A stretch of 64,000 nucleotides of DNA from NCBI GenBank assembly GCA_002499905.1, contig DANP01000004.1:19500-83499 (forward strand). Reading direction: 5' to 3'. This DNA comes from Methanolinea sp. UBA277 (GTDB lineage Archaea; Halobacteriota; Methanomicrobia; Methanomicrobiales; Methanospirillaceae). The position numbers were made by a program, and so were the translations under genes. Positions 24,072 to 33,309 of the stretch are shown here, piece after piece; within the stretch, counting starts at the first letter, position 1, and each line of letters starts with the position of its first letter. The notes under the pieces were generated by a model. The model saw only the letters and a program-made list of their open reading frames with translations. It ran no database searches and was not told where the DNA came from.

Positions 24072-24757
24072 TGATACGATTAGGCAACAGCCTGAATTAA
24101 AACCAGGTCATGGGAAAACTAACACGAAGAACAGTGCCCCAGGAGGAATATTCACCAGGAACCTGTGTTCGGCCCCACGATACCACGTCTCTGTCACCAA
24201 CCCGACTTCCGCCGTTTTATCGGGTGAATTCGTGGTAGTATGGCATCATGTTCCTTAGACGTCTGTCCGGCCCCGGTCAGGGAATGTCTCTGTCGCCTGT
24301 CTATCGTCCAGCCGTTTGGATCTGACAGACTCATTCCATTCCGGCATCGTGCCTGTTGAACATTTGTTCGGCCCAGAGATCAGATTTCTTCGTCGCCACG
24401 AGATCGTCAAGCCGTTTTGATCCAGTGACTCATCCAATCGCTGCACATTCCCCCAGCAGTATCCACTCTGAGGCAGAATCATATAGTTGATACTAATATT
24501 TATAGTTTTTTCAAATGTTTGTTTTTATACCCTCCCATTCTCCTGTTTTATCCGGAAAGCGCGCATAACAGTATGTTCTGTATAAAGAGCAGTTATGACC
24601 TCTATTTTGGTATTTGAAAAGACAGATGTCACAAATAGTCAACAACAAGACTGATACAAAAAGAAAAATGTGAATTCCCCGACCGATCATGAGCGGGCAC
24701 CGGGCCGCACGGGATCTACGACCCTTATCGTGAGCACGGTGAGAGAAAAGGAGCAGG
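24072..24757. other. Long intergenic region with a degenerate 100-bp repeat and an AT-rich tract
   Basis: No gene is supported in these 686 bp. The part at 24265-24440 holds two diverged copies of a sequence offset by exactly 100 bp. The part from 24480 to 24670 is AT-rich with TATA-like elements (ATATTTATAG, TTTTTATACCC). A 75-codon minus-strand frame over the repeat has no start signal or known motif and is probably a by-product of the repeat. Confidence 0.5.
24265..24440. repeat. Imperfect tandem repeat, two units, 100-bp period
   Basis: Unit 1 (24265-24340) and unit 2 (24365-24440) align with an offset of exactly 100 bp. Shared blocks include CGGCCC, GTCGCC, ATCGTC-(C/A)-AGCCGTTT, GATC and ACTCAT. 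The divergence suggests an old duplication or a structured element. Its role is unknown. Confidence 0.5.
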
Positions 24758-26266
24758 TTATCGCGGCTGGATAAACCAGCCGGTCATGGTCTCATCGAGG
24801 ATCTCCTCTCTGTGAGGCTTTGTAAGCAGACTGACGGCGACCATGGCAATCACCGCAATCACGAACCCGAAGAGAGAGAAATGCACCGGGAGCGGGGCTA
24901 TTCTGAAATAGGTGACCGCTCCGAACGCAATGGAGGATACCAGGCCGAGGGACATCGCTGCAATCGCCCCCTCCCGGGTAGCGCGCCGCCAGTACAGGCC
25001 GGCAAGCAGGGGAACGGCAAAGGTGGCAAACATGATCCCGATCCCGGCCCATATCAGCCAGACCAGCATTTCAGGCGGATTCAGGGCCATGATAAGGGTT
25101 ACGGCCGCAGCGGCAAAGACCGAGATCCTGCTCACGGCAAGGACCGATTGTTCTGACGCATCAGGTTTCAGGATTTTTTTGTAGATATCCCAGGAAAAAT
25201 AGGTCCCGATCGTCAGCATCAGCCGGTCAGTCGTGGACATTACCGCGGCGAGCACAATTACCGCAAAGATTCCCCAGAGGGCGAGGCTCCCGAACGAGTG
25301 CTGGACACCATACACAAAGATGAAGTCTGAGGCATTCTTGACATCCGGCAGGCTCACGAGCCCTTCATTCACCAGGACCACTCCGGCAAACCCGGCAAAC
25401 TTCAGGAGGAACATCACTACTCCGTAGATGATGAACGCCACAAGTGGTGTCCACCGGAAATAGTTTGCATCCTTGACAGCAAGCACGTTATTGATGACAT
25501 GCGGGGCACAGGCAAGTCCGATGGTAAGAAGCAGGAAGAAAGAGACGATATATTCAGGAGTGAAGACCGCTCCGGGACCAGTCGACCAGGGGAGAACCGA
25601 GGCCGGATTCAGGGCCGAAAGGTAAGCATTCACCGCGGTGAATCCCCCGGCAGCGGAGATAACCACCGGCGCCATGATTACCACGCCGATGAGGAGAATC
25701 AGGCCCTGTACAAGGGTGGTCCATGCGACGGCATAGAGTCCTCCGATTACGGTATAGACCGTAACGATTGCCGCTCCGACCAGCAGTGCGACCCAGTGCG
25801 GGAGCCCGAAGAGCCACATCAGGACGATGCTGATGGCGGTATACTGGCCGGCAAGGTAGATCATGGATACTACAATGCCTGAAACGGCGGAGAGCCCGCG
25901 GAGCGTTTTCTGGCTCTCATACCGCTGGGCAAAGTAGTCCTGCACGGTAATGAACCCGCTCCGCTTCGAGATCGCATACATCTTCACCCCGAAAAAGATG
26001 ATGCAGAATGCGATCGAGAGCGGAACTGCCAGCTGCTCCCAGATGGTGGGCCAGGCAAATTTGTACCCGAGACCCGATACCCCGAGTAGTGACATGCCCG
26101 AGCAGACCGATCCGATCATGAGAAAGGTAAAAACCCAGAACCCGAGCGATCTGCCGGCGACCACGTAGTCGGACATATTCTGGATTTTCTTCGAAGCCCA
26201 GATCCCTATCCCGATCAGGGCGAGAAAATAGAGGATCACGAGCGTAATTTCAAGGGGATCGATCAT
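24758..26266 (-). CDS. Sodium:solute symporter (SSS/SLC5 family)
   Basis: The 502-residue protein has about 13 membrane helices. Family features are the N-terminal SDYVVAGRSLGFWVFTF, SGFITVQDYFAQRYES, IGGLYAVAWTTLVQG and the conserved central AVIVLAAVMSTTDRLMLTIGTYFSWDIYK region (in parts: AAVMSTTDRLMLTIGTYFS), where Ser-Thr residues form the Na2 sodium site. It imports an organic solute with Na+; acetate, proline, pantothenate and other substrates occur in the family and none can be chosen. The ATG at 26266 has GGAGGT at a good distance and overlaps the stop of the 39-codon gene upstream (ATGA), indicating translational coupling. Confidence 0.9.
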   Translation of the reverse strand: MIDPLEITLVILYFLALIGIGIWASKKIQNMSDYVVAGRSLGFWVFTFLMIGSVCSGMSLLGVSGLGYKFAWPTIWEQLAVPLSIAFCIIFFGVKMYAISKRSGFITVQDYFAQRYESQKTLRGLSAVSGIVVSMIYLAGQYTAISIVLMWLFGLPHWVALLVGAAIVTVYTVIGGLYAVAWTTLVQGLILLIGVVIMAPVVISAAGGFTAVNAYLSALNPASVLPWSTGPGAVFTPEYIVSFFLLLTIGLACAPHVINNVLAVKDANYFRWTPLVAFIIYGVVMFLLKFAGFAGVVLVNEGLVSLPDVKNASDFIFVYGVQHSFGSLALWGIFAVIVLAAVMSTTDRLMLTIGTYFSWDIYKKILKPDASEQSVLAVSRISVFAAAAVTLIMALNPPEMLVWLIWAGIGIMFATFAVPLLAGLYWRRATREGAIAAMSLGLVSSIAFGAVTYFRIAPLPVHFSLFGFVIAVIAMVAVSLLTKPHREEILDETMTGWFIQPR

Positions 26267-26382
26267 AGCGGGACCTCCTTCCACCAGAGCGCCCAGAGAG
26301 CGAGCGCCACGATACTGATCAGGAAGGCCCCTCCCACGGCGAGGATGGTGATATCCGGCAATCCGAACATAACCTGTATCAT
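26263..26382 (-). CDS. Small symporter-associated membrane protein (39 aa)
   Basis: This frame starts at ATG 26382, has one membrane helix (MFGLPDITILAVGGAF onward through LISIVALALWALWW) and ends KEVPL, with its TGA overlapping the symporter ATG by 4 bp. Tiny one-helix proteins of this sort are found directly upstream of SSS-family symporters in many archaea and bacteria as small accessory proteins, and the coupling here fits that. It could also begin at the Met five codons later (26370). It is too short for usual gene prediction limits. Confidence 0.7.
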   Translation of the reverse strand: MIQVMFGLPDITILAVGGAFLISIVALALWALWWKEVPL

Positions 26383-26702
26383 TTGACGATACTCATACAT
26401 AACAATCCCTATTCTCGTGTCCGCTCACGGGATAGGGGTTGCAACCCTCGAGGAGCAGGGCCGGGTATTTGCTGACGCTGGCAAGGGAGTCCCCGCTGCA
26501 GCTCACATGAGGACCGCTCGCTTGCTCCGGGGGATGTGGGAACGCCCGCGGAATCAATCAAACCATATCAAGGCCGGTCCGGGGTTGATGGGATCGTTCC
26601 GGGATTTTTTAAAATTAAGAAATAATAGAAAGAACCAGGAATCTGATCCTGGTTTTGTTCTCTTTACCCCGGAAATACCAAATTTACTCACTGTAACTGA
26701 AA
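26383..26702. other. Intergenic region upstream of the symporter unit
   Basis: These 320 bp separate the symporter unit from the end of the secreted-protein gene, both on the minus strand. An A/T-rich segment at 26604-26632 (TTTTTTAAAATTAAG) is the most likely terminator or promoter element. Overlapping short frames show no coding signs. Confidence 0.45.
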
Positions 26703-27575
26703 TTACGGGACAGGGCCCACACTCTGCCCTATACCAGTCCGCACTGAATCGTAGTGCATCAGTTTCTCAAAGAGCGTAATCGCACCATCTGCGCTGGTCT
26801 CTTCGGTGAACTCAATGCGCTCCTTCATGATATTGTAAACCGGAGCTCCTTGCACAATGCTGCCTTCCTGGATCAGGACATCCATGTAAGCAGATGCCAT
26901 ACCCACGGAGGGAACATCGGTCACGAGTTCGGAGACACGGATATCATGGTTCAGCTCGACCGGATGGTCACTGGAGGGCATCACGAAGCGATCTGTAGTT
27001 GTGGTACGCACATTTACAGCGGTCATGTCGATGCTGCTGCCGGCTTGTGCCCTGTTGCAGAACTCCGGTGATGCGGTAGTGGTCCATGGTGATGCGAACG
27101 GACAGATATATTCCTCTCTTGCGAATCCGGCGATACCTGCACCGTCAACCATTATGTCATCGGTTGAGACAACAGTGGCGGCGTCAATGCCGACAAAGGC
27201 GAGCTGCTTGGTAGCCTCGATATTCCATTGGCCGCTGATCTGGCCGGAGGTCTCGACATCCATCCCCTTGTCATAAAGGACGAGTCCCAGACCATTGGAC
27301 TGAGTATCCTCGGTATAGGTTGATTCGTAAATTGTCGCACCCCACCCATACTCAGGCCCGTCTCCTTCCGCCAGTGGTGGAACACCTGCTAAGCCAAGAA
27401 CATCGTTCGTAATTCTCCACTGGAGTTCTGTAGCGGAGGCAAAATTACCAACCGCATTGGTCGATGTAGACGTGGCAATACCCTGAGTCTCAGGGACAGG
27501 CGTAATACCACGATCAGCCACGGCAAACCCGGAAAGGAAACCAATTGCAATAATCAGGATTAAAAGTTTCTTCAT
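26703..27575 (-). CDS. Secreted protein of unknown function
   Basis: From the ATG at 27575, preceded by AGGGGGA, the product has 290 residues with a clear Sec signal peptide (KKLLILIIAIGFLSGFAVA, likely cut before DRGITP). The mature part is rich in Thr, Ser and acidic residues, has two Cys (in YICPF and EFCNR) that could pair, and no membrane helix near the C terminus. It looks like a beta-rich extracellular or S-layer-associated protein of a type common in Methanomicrobiales, but no domain is recognised. Longer frames starting at 27728 would place the signal peptide internally and are rejected. Confidence 0.7.
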   Translation of the reverse strand: MKKLLILIIAIGFLSGFAVADRGITPVPETQGIATSTSTNAVGNFASATELQWRITNDVLGLAGVPPLAEGDGPEYGWGATIYESTYTEDTQSNGLGLVLYDKGMDVETSGQISGQWNIEATKQLAFVGIDAATVVSTDDIMVDGAGIAGFAREEYICPFASPWTTTASPEFCNRAQAGSSIDMTAVNVRTTTTDRFVMPSSDHPVELNHDIRVSELVTDVPSVGMASAYMDVLIQEGSIVQGAPVYNIMKERIEFTEETSADGAITLFEKLMHYDSVRTGIGQSVGPVP

Positions 27576-27962
27576 TACATTCCCCCTGCATTTCGTGCCA
27601 ATATTATCAGCACCAGTCCTTGGTTGCATTCTAATACTATGAAGCGATAGGGAAGAGCTGTCAGACCTTGCCTGAGCCAGTATATCTCCTCCCGGGTAAT
27701 TGCAGACCGCTGTCCCCTCCCCGCACAACGGCGGAAATAACCAGCGATCCCAATTTTTCGGTCAATCCATCCTGCAGGAACTGACAGGGGAACCGGCCCA
27801 TATTAATATACCATAATTCACAAATTTGTATGGTTTTAAAATAACTCATTCAAGGCCGAAAATTTCAATTCTCACAGCCAGCAGTCGAATAACAAACTTT
27901 ATTTTCACCGTTCCCCAACATTGTCAAGCTATAACATAGCAAGCTTATAAGGCAGGAGTACC
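27576..27962. other. Divergent promoter region, AT-rich
   Basis: These 387 bp separate the divergent secreted-protein and livK genes. The right half (about 27790-27960) is distinctly AT-rich, with several TATA-like elements (ATTAATATA, AACTTTATTTTC, GCTTATAAGG). AGGAGT lies four bases before the livK ATG. No gene was supported. Confidence 0.5.
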
Positions 27963-29270
27963 ATGAGAAAGGAATTTATTCTGTTATCCCTCCTCTGCAT
28001 CGGCTTTGCACTGTTTGCCGGATGCACCGAGCAGCAGGCAGCAACCGATGAGCTGAAGATCGGCGTCATGGCCTCGATGACGGGGCCGGCAAGCACGACC
28101 GGGAAAGATATCTGGCAGTCAGCCGTCCTCGCCGCTGATGAGATAAATGCGGACGGCGGTGTCTACGTCGCAGATCTCGGTAAGAAGATACCGATCCGCC
28201 TCATCCAGGGAGACGATGAATCAACCCGTGAAGGCGGGCAGAAAGCGGTTTCACGGCTGATCACCCAGGATAACGTCGACTTCCTCGTAGGTGGATTCTC
28301 AAGCGCCGTGGTCTCCGCCCACCAGTCAATCGTTGCCGAACACAAGGTGCCGTATATCATCTCCGGAGCTTCGAGCTCTGCGGTCTCCCGAAGAACCGAT
28401 ATTGATACCAGCTACATGTTCTTCCACCGGCCGAATGCCGAGGATTCCGCCGAGGCCATCATGCTCTTCATCGATCGGGAGATGCGCCCGGCCCTCAATG
28501 AGAAGTACGGTTTCTCTGCGGACCGGCCGCTGCGGCTTGCCATTATCTACCAGGACACATCGTACGGCACGGGGCAGCGGAACGCTGTTCATGACCACAT
28601 CAAAAACTACGGACTCAATATCGACGTTGTGGCAGAAGAGAGCTTCAAGATGAGCGAATCCGACTTCAGAACCTCGCTGACGTCGATCAAAGCAGCTAAT
28701 CCTGATGCGGTGTACACGGTAACCTTCCTCAACGAGCTGGTACCCCTCGTCCAGCAGGGTCGCCGGGATGTCGGACTCGATACCATTTTCTTTGCTATCG
28801 AACCCAATGACGACCCCGATTACTACAAAGGTGTGGGAACCTACGGTGAATATGGAGTGCTCCAGAGCCGGTTCTCACCATATGCTGCCCCGAAGGAGAC
28901 AGAAGCCGCTCACGCAGCATTCGTCCAGAATTTCGATAAACGATGGGGCGGATTCCCCGGAATGATGGGCGTCGCCACCTATGAGGCACTGTATGTCGGC
29001 GTCCAGGCCGTTGAGAATGCGGGCACCCTCGATAAGGTTGCGGTCCGCGATGCTCTCAATGACCTGGAGATTCCCCAGATGATCGAGGTCATGGAGGACG
29101 GCACGATCGTCTTCTCTGATGAATTCCGGGAGAGCAAGTTTGACCTCTACCTTGCACAGCTGAGATGGGATCAGGATGCCGGTGAAACACGTCCGGTCAT
29201 CATCTATCCGGATTCCTTAAAAGAGACCGATTTCGTACTCCCCGACTGGTATAAACCAGGGCAGGGATAA
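27963..29270 (+). CDS. livK: ABC transporter substrate-binding lipoprotein (branched-chain amino acid/amide type)
   Basis: The 435-residue protein begins with a lipoprotein signal peptide ending in LFAGCTEQQ (Cys21). The mature part is a type 1 periplasmic-binding fold: DELKIGVMASMTGPAS, then EINADGGV, the GGQKAVSRLI segment, a Ser-rich ligand loop ISGASSSAV, and FVQNFDKRWGGFPGMMGVATYEAL near the end. It would catch the solute outside the membrane and deliver it to the LivHM permease encoded just downstream. The family handles branched-chain amino acids, urea, amides and aromatic compounds, so the ligand is open. Confidence 0.9.
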   Translation: MRKEFILLSLLCIGFALFAGCTEQQAATDELKIGVMASMTGPASTTGKDIWQSAVLAADEINADGGVYVADLGKKIPIRLIQGDDESTREGGQKAVSRLITQDNVDFLVGGFSSAVVSAHQSIVAEHKVPYIISGASSSAVSRRTDIDTSYMFFHRPNAEDSAEAIMLFIDREMRPALNEKYGFSADRPLRLAIIYQDTSYGTGQRNAVHDHIKNYGLNIDVVAEESFKMSESDFRTSLTSIKAANPDAVYTVTFLNELVPLVQQGRRDVGLDTIFFAIEPNDDPDYYKGVGTYGEYGVLQSRFSPYAAPKETEAAHAAFVQNFDKRWGGFPGMMGVATYEALYVGVQAVENAGTLDKVAVRDALNDLEIPQMIEVMEDGTIVFSDEFRESKFDLYLAQLRWDQDAGETRPVIIYPDSLKETDFVLPDWYKPGQG

Positions 29271-29309
29271 ATAATCATCCTTTTTAAAACGGAAGGTTGA
29301 TGCTGATAT

Positions 29310-30191
29310 ATGGCAGGGGGAATCGATGTCATACTCCAGGTTCTGATCTGGGGACTGTATGCAGGATGTATCTATATACTCCTTGCCATCGGGTTAAACC
29401 TCATCTTCGGAGTGATGAAGGTGGTGAACTTCGCCCATGGCGAACTGCTCATGCTCGGCGCATACATCACCTTTACGTTCTATGCCCTTTCCGGGTTCAA
29501 CCCGTATGTCCTGCTGGCAGCATCGGTTCCCACCCTCATTCTTGCCGGTGTCATCATCGAACGCCTCTGCTTCCGGCCAATCCTCGGTACCGGAAAGCTG
29601 AATGAGATCTTCATCTCTATCGGTCTCATCTACATCATCCAGAATGCAGCAGCTCTCATCTGGACCGATGAGTGGCGGATCATCCACAGCCCCTACGAAA
29701 AGATCACTCTCTCTATCTTCGGGGTGAACATGCCGCTTGACTACCTGATCATCATTATTACCACCATCCTCATCCTGATCGTCCTGTACCTCTTTCTCCG
29801 TAAAACCCGGCTTGGCAAAGCAATGCGGGCAACCAGCCAGAACCGGAAAGGCGCCATGCTGATGGGCATCAACGTCGAGCGGATGGATATGCTCTCGTTT
29901 GGGATCGGCGCAGGACTTGCCGGTGCAGCAGGGACGCTCTGGGTGGTGAGCGGCCAGGTATTCAACCCCTATATGGGTTCGATTCCGGCGATCAAGGCCT
30001 TCGCCATCGTGATCATCGGGGGACTCGGCAGCATTCCCGGCGCGATTATCGGCGGCCTCATCTACGGGATCGCCGAGAACTTTGCCATCTTCACCCTGGG
30101 CGGTGCGTGGAAAGACGCGGTATCCTTCATTATCCTGATCCTGGTGCTGATCATCCGCCCCACAGGGATCTTCGGAGAGTCGGCAGAATGA
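29310..30191 (+). CDS. livH: ABC transporter permease LivH
   Basis: The 293-residue membrane protein has about eight helices and the LivH signatures LNLIFGVMKVVNFAHGELLMLGAY near the N terminus (in parts: GVMKVVNFAHGELLMLGAY), RKTRLGKAMRATSQNRKGAMLMGIN (the cytoplasmic coupling loop) and FAIVIIGGLGSIPGAIIGG. It forms half of the membrane channel with LivM. It lies 39 bp after livK and overlaps livM by 4 bp. Confidence 0.93.
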   Translation: MAGGIDVILQVLIWGLYAGCIYILLAIGLNLIFGVMKVVNFAHGELLMLGAYITFTFYALSGFNPYVLLAASVPTLILAGVIIERLCFRPILGTGKLNEIFISIGLIYIIQNAAALIWTDEWRIIHSPYEKITLSIFGVNMPLDYLIIIITTILILIVLYLFLRKTRLGKAMRATSQNRKGAMLMGINVERMDMLSFGIGAGLAGAAGTLWVVSGQVFNPYMGSIPAIKAFAIVIIGGLGSIPGAIIGGLIYGIAENFAIFTLGGAWKDAVSFIILILVLIIRPTGIFGESAE

Positions 30192-31162
30192 AGTCGCTCC
30201 TTGATTCACCCCGGAACAGGATGTACGCCATCATCGCCTGCCTCCTTATGGCCCTCGTACTCCCCATCCTCTTCGGGCTGAACCTCTACATCCTGACCGT
30301 CCTCATCCTGATGGTCATCTTCATCATCTATGCCTCATCCTGGAATTTCCTCACCTACACCGGACAGGGGTCGCTCGGGCATGCAGCATTCTTCGGACTC
30401 GGAGGATATATCTCCGCCATGGTGGCATCGGCAAGCGGCATTTCCCCGTACATTACCATGCTCGTCGGCGGCGGGGCCGCGGCACTCGTCGGCCTCTTCA
30501 TCGGAGTGATCTGTGTACGCCTGAAAGAGTGGTTCCTGGCCATGGTGACCTTCGGATTCGCCATTATCATCCAGACCCTGATGGTGAGCCAGTTTGCCGG
30601 CGTAACCGGCGGGTGGGACGGGATAGCCGCGCCACGGCTGATCAGTTCTGCTGTGCCAAACTACCTGCTCGTCGAGTACTATTCCATCGTCCTCATTGCT
30701 GCACTTGTTGTCCTGCTCTTCTGGCTGATACTCAGATCAAGGATAGGGCTGGCCTTCGCCGCCATACGGGAAAACGAGACGGAGGCACGGGCCGCAGGCA
30801 TCGACCCGGTCAGGTACCGCCTCTTTGCCTTCGTGGTCAGTGCGTACTTTTCGGGGGTTGCCGGGGCGCTCGAAATCCACCACCTGGGATACATCACTCC
30901 CGAGATCTTCAGTGTCGATATTTCTTTCTGGCCGATCATCTATTCCATTTCCGGCGGGCTCGGGACACTTGCCGGCCCGATAGTAGGGACCATCGTTATC
31001 ACCGTCCTGTGGGACGGCCTCCAGACTCTCGGAATTACCTATGCACGCTTCATCATCATCGGCCTGCTGCTGGTCCTGATCATCATCTTCCTGCCAAAAG
31101 GGCTCATCTCCCTGCCGGACCGGATCAGGAAGTATCTCGAGGGGAGGCAGAAGACCTCCTGA
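30188..31162 (+). CDS. livM: ABC transporter permease LivM
   Basis: The 324-residue product starts at the ATG at 30188, which overlaps the livH stop (ATGA). LivM features are SWNFLTYTGQGSLGHAAFFGLGGY, here SLGHAAFFGLGGYISA, a long RIGLAFAAIRENETEARAAGID coupling loop (RENETEARAAGID) and SGGLGTLAGPIVGT. About ten membrane helices are expected. It pairs with LivH. The ATPase genes of the system follow on the opposite strand. Confidence 0.93.
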   Translation: MKSLLDSPRNRMYAIIACLLMALVLPILFGLNLYILTVLILMVIFIIYASSWNFLTYTGQGSLGHAAFFGLGGYISAMVASASGISPYITMLVGGGAAALVGLFIGVICVRLKEWFLAMVTFGFAIIIQTLMVSQFAGVTGGWDGIAAPRLISSAVPNYLLVEYYSIVLIAALVVLLFWLILRSRIGLAFAAIRENETEARAAGIDPVRYRLFAFVVSAYFSGVAGALEIHHLGYITPEIFSVDISFWPIIYSISGGLGTLAGPIVGTIVITVLWDGLQTLGITYARFIIIGLLLVLIIIFLPKGLISLPDRIRKYLEGRQKTS

Positions 31163-31286
31163 TCTGCCCCGACAACCTGGTTCCTCTTTTTCTCAACAGA
31201 TCTCAGGAAATGAACAGGTCTTCTTACCAGATGATGAAGAGAGAAGCGGGAAGAGAACATGCCGGGGCACAGACCGGCAGGGCGCC

Positions 31287-32003
31287 TTAGATGCCCAGGT
31301 ATGCTGCCCTGATCTGATCATCGTGGAGCAGTTCTTCAGAAGCGCCTTCCCTGATGATCCTTCCGTTCTCAAGGATGTAGCCCCGGTGTGAGATCTCCAG
31401 GGCGTGCTGGACATTCTGCTCGACGAGCAGAATGGAGAGGCCGGATTTGTTGAGCGTTCCCACCGCATCAAGGACTGTCGATACCAGCAGGGGTGAGAGG
31501 CCGAGTGACGGCTCATCCAGGATGAGCATGGAAGGCCGGGCCATGAGTGCACGGGCGATGGCAAGCATCTGCTGCTCACCTCCCGAGAGCGTCCCGGCAA
31601 GCTGGTTTTTTCGTTCCTCGAGGATGGGAAAGAGGGTGAACATCTCATCGTAACCGGCTGCCTTCTCCGGCCGGGGAAAGCCGCCGAGTTCAAGGTTCTC
31701 GATGACCGTCATTTTGGGGAAGAGTTCCCGCTTTTCCGGGACCAGAGAGAGCCCCCGTGTCACCACATCATAGGCAGGAAGGCCGGTGATATCAGTGTCC
31801 CCGAAGAAGACCTGCCCGCGCCGCTCCCGGACCAGCCCGAAGATGCTCTGGACCAGGGTAGTCTTGCCGGCGCCGTTTGCGCCGAGGATGGTAACAATCT
31901 CCCCGCTATCAACCGAGAGGGAGATATCCCAGAGCACCTGGAGACCGGAATAAAAAACCGAGAGGTTACGAACCTCCAGAAGGGGTGATACGGGCCCGGT
32001 CAT
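31287..32003 (-). CDS. livF: ABC transporter ATP-binding protein LivF
   Basis: The 238-residue ATPase has Walker A GANGAGKTTL, the signature LSGGEQQMLAIARALMARP, and Walker B SMLILDEPSLGLSPL. The last follows the LivF consensus closely, as do PEKRELFPKMTVIENLELG and VEQNVQHALEISHRGYILENG. It energises the LivHM permease together with LivG. It overlaps livG by 4 bp (ATGA) and is transcribed towards livM, with 124 bp between the two stops. Confidence 0.94.
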   Translation of the reverse strand: MTGPVSPLLEVRNLSVFYSGLQVLWDISLSVDSGEIVTILGANGAGKTTLVQSIFGLVRERRGQVFFGDTDITGLPAYDVVTRGLSLVPEKRELFPKMTVIENLELGGFPRPEKAAGYDEMFTLFPILEERKNQLAGTLSGGEQQMLAIARALMARPSMLILDEPSLGLSPLLVSTVLDAVGTLNKSGLSILLVEQNVQHALEISHRGYILENGRIIREGASEELLHDDQIRAAYLGI

Positions 32004-32731
32004 GCATATCGTTCGCCAAGATACGAATCTATTACCCGCTGGTTCCGTACCACGGTATCAGGAACGCCATCCGCGATCTTCTCCCCCCGATCAAGGACCA
32101 CCAGGCGATCGGATACCCCGAGAATGACCCGCATGACATGCTCGATCACGACGATGGTGAGACCGTCGTCGCGGAGAGATTTGATGAGCGCAACAGCCTC
32201 TCCGCTCTCGCTGGGGTTCAGGCCGGTCATCATTTCATCGAGGAGGAGGATTTTCGGGCGTGAGGCGAGGGCCCGGGCAAGCTGGGTTCTCCGGAGTTCA
32301 ATCACATTCAGGTTTGAGAGGGGCATGTCAATCCGTTCCCGCGGAAAGCCGACCCGCCCGAGGAGTTCCTCAGCCTCCCGTGAGGCTTCATCCATTGTCG
32401 GATGGTGACCATTACCAAAGAGGGATCCGATCATAACGCTTTCGCGGGCGGTAAGACCGGGGAAGGAGAGCGTGTGCTGGAATGTCTTTGCTATGCCTTT
32501 CCGGCAGATACGGTCCATGGAAAGACGGGATATCTCCTCGCCGCAGTAGCGGATCCTTCCCCCGTCCGGCCGGTAAATACCGGATATCAGATTCAGGAGC
32601 GTGGTCTTCCCCGCACCGTTCGGCCCGACAAGCCCCAGGATCTCTCCCTCCCCCACACGGAGATCCACCGCGTTGACTGCAACCAGCCCGCCGAATTTTT
32701 TGGTCACACCGTCAAGTTCAAGCACGAACAC
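32000..32731 (-). CDS. livG: ABC transporter ATP-binding protein LivG
   Basis: The 243-residue ATPase shows LivG-specific features: the N-terminal VTKKFGGLVAVNAVDL, Walker A GPNGAGKTTLLNLISG, the KTFQHTLSFPGLTARESVMIG region and Walker B KILLLDEMMTGLNPSE. The signature segment NVIELRRTQLARALAS replaces the classical LSGGQ, as the Ser-Gly-Gly core is missing. In LivG proteins this position is usually LPYGQQRRLEIARAL, so the loss of the glycines is unusual and may slow ATP hydrolysis. livG is the first gene of the minus-strand pair. Confidence 0.9.
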   Translation of the reverse strand: MFVLELDGVTKKFGGLVAVNAVDLRVGEGEILGLVGPNGAGKTTLLNLISGIYRPDGGRIRYCGEEISRLSMDRICRKGIAKTFQHTLSFPGLTARESVMIGSLFGNGHHPTMDEASREAEELLGRVGFPRERIDMPLSNLNVIELRRTQLARALASRPKILLLDEMMTGLNPSESGEAVALIKSLRDDGLTIVVIEHVMRVILGVSDRLVVLDRGEKIADGVPDTVVRNQRVIDSYLGERYA

Positions 32732-32890
32732 ACCTCCCTGCTATGATTATCATGCTATATGTTAGCAAATGGCAATGATAAAGGTATCCTTCGTTTCCGG
32801 AGGAGAACTCAGGACCGATGCAACCCCGGGGCGGGGTATTCCCGGACACCGGTCATCCCGATCCTTCCGTCCTCACCATGGCCTGAATGG

Positions 32891-32904
32891 TATAATGTAT
32901 ATAG
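32891..32904 (+). promoter_or_regulatory. TATA box for ATP synthase operon 1
   Basis: TATAATGTATATAG lies 43-56 bp before the H-subunit ATG at 32947. Transcription would start near 32925-32930, giving a leader of about 20 nt that contains AGGGGATCA as a possible ribosome site. Confidence 0.55.
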
Positions 32905-32946
32905 AGGAATCGTGCTTACCCCTCACAACAGGGGATCACGACTCGC

Positions 32947-33309
32947 ATGGTAAAGGAAGAGATCGAGCGAATAAAGGAGGTGGAACGGGAGGCTGTCATC
33001 CTCGTCCGGCGTTCCGAAGAAGAATCTCTGCAGATGATTCGGGATGCAGAACGGAAACGGGATGAGATCCTTGCAGGAGCAGAGAAGAGAGCCCTGGTAG
33101 ATCTGGCCCGCTATAAGGATGATGAAATAAGGAACGCCAGCGCATGCGCCGAAGATCTGCTGCATGAAGCCCGACTGGCAGCGGCAGATATGCGAACCCG
33201 GTCTGGAAAAGCAATCGACGAAGCTTCATTGCTCATCATCAGGGCAATAATCGGAGAGAAAGATGTTCTATCCGGAGGAAATGAAACGGGTCGCCATCGG
33301 GTTTCATAA
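32947..33309 (+). CDS. atpH: A-type ATP synthase subunit H (operon 1)
   Basis: The 120-residue protein is a long charged coiled coil from residue 2 to about 90, with repeated Glu, Arg and Ala (EEIERIKEVEREAVILVRRS, then ERKRDEILAGAEKRALVDLA). Subunit H pairs with subunit E to form the peripheral stalks that hold the A1 head still against the rotor. It is the first gene of the operon, as in Methanosarcina. Its end overlaps the I gene by 47 bp. Length is close to the family norm of about 105. Confidence 0.82.
   Translation: MVKEEIERIKEVEREAVILVRRSEEESLQMIRDAERKRDEILAGAEKRALVDLARYKDDEIRNASACAEDLLHEARLAAADMRTRSGKAIDEASLLIIRAIIGEKDVLSGGNETGRHRVS

Noticed and set aside
24255..24482. 75-codon minus-strand frame over the 100-bp repeat
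   Set aside because: The apparent protein repeat follows directly from the DNA repeat; there is no start signal and no known domain.
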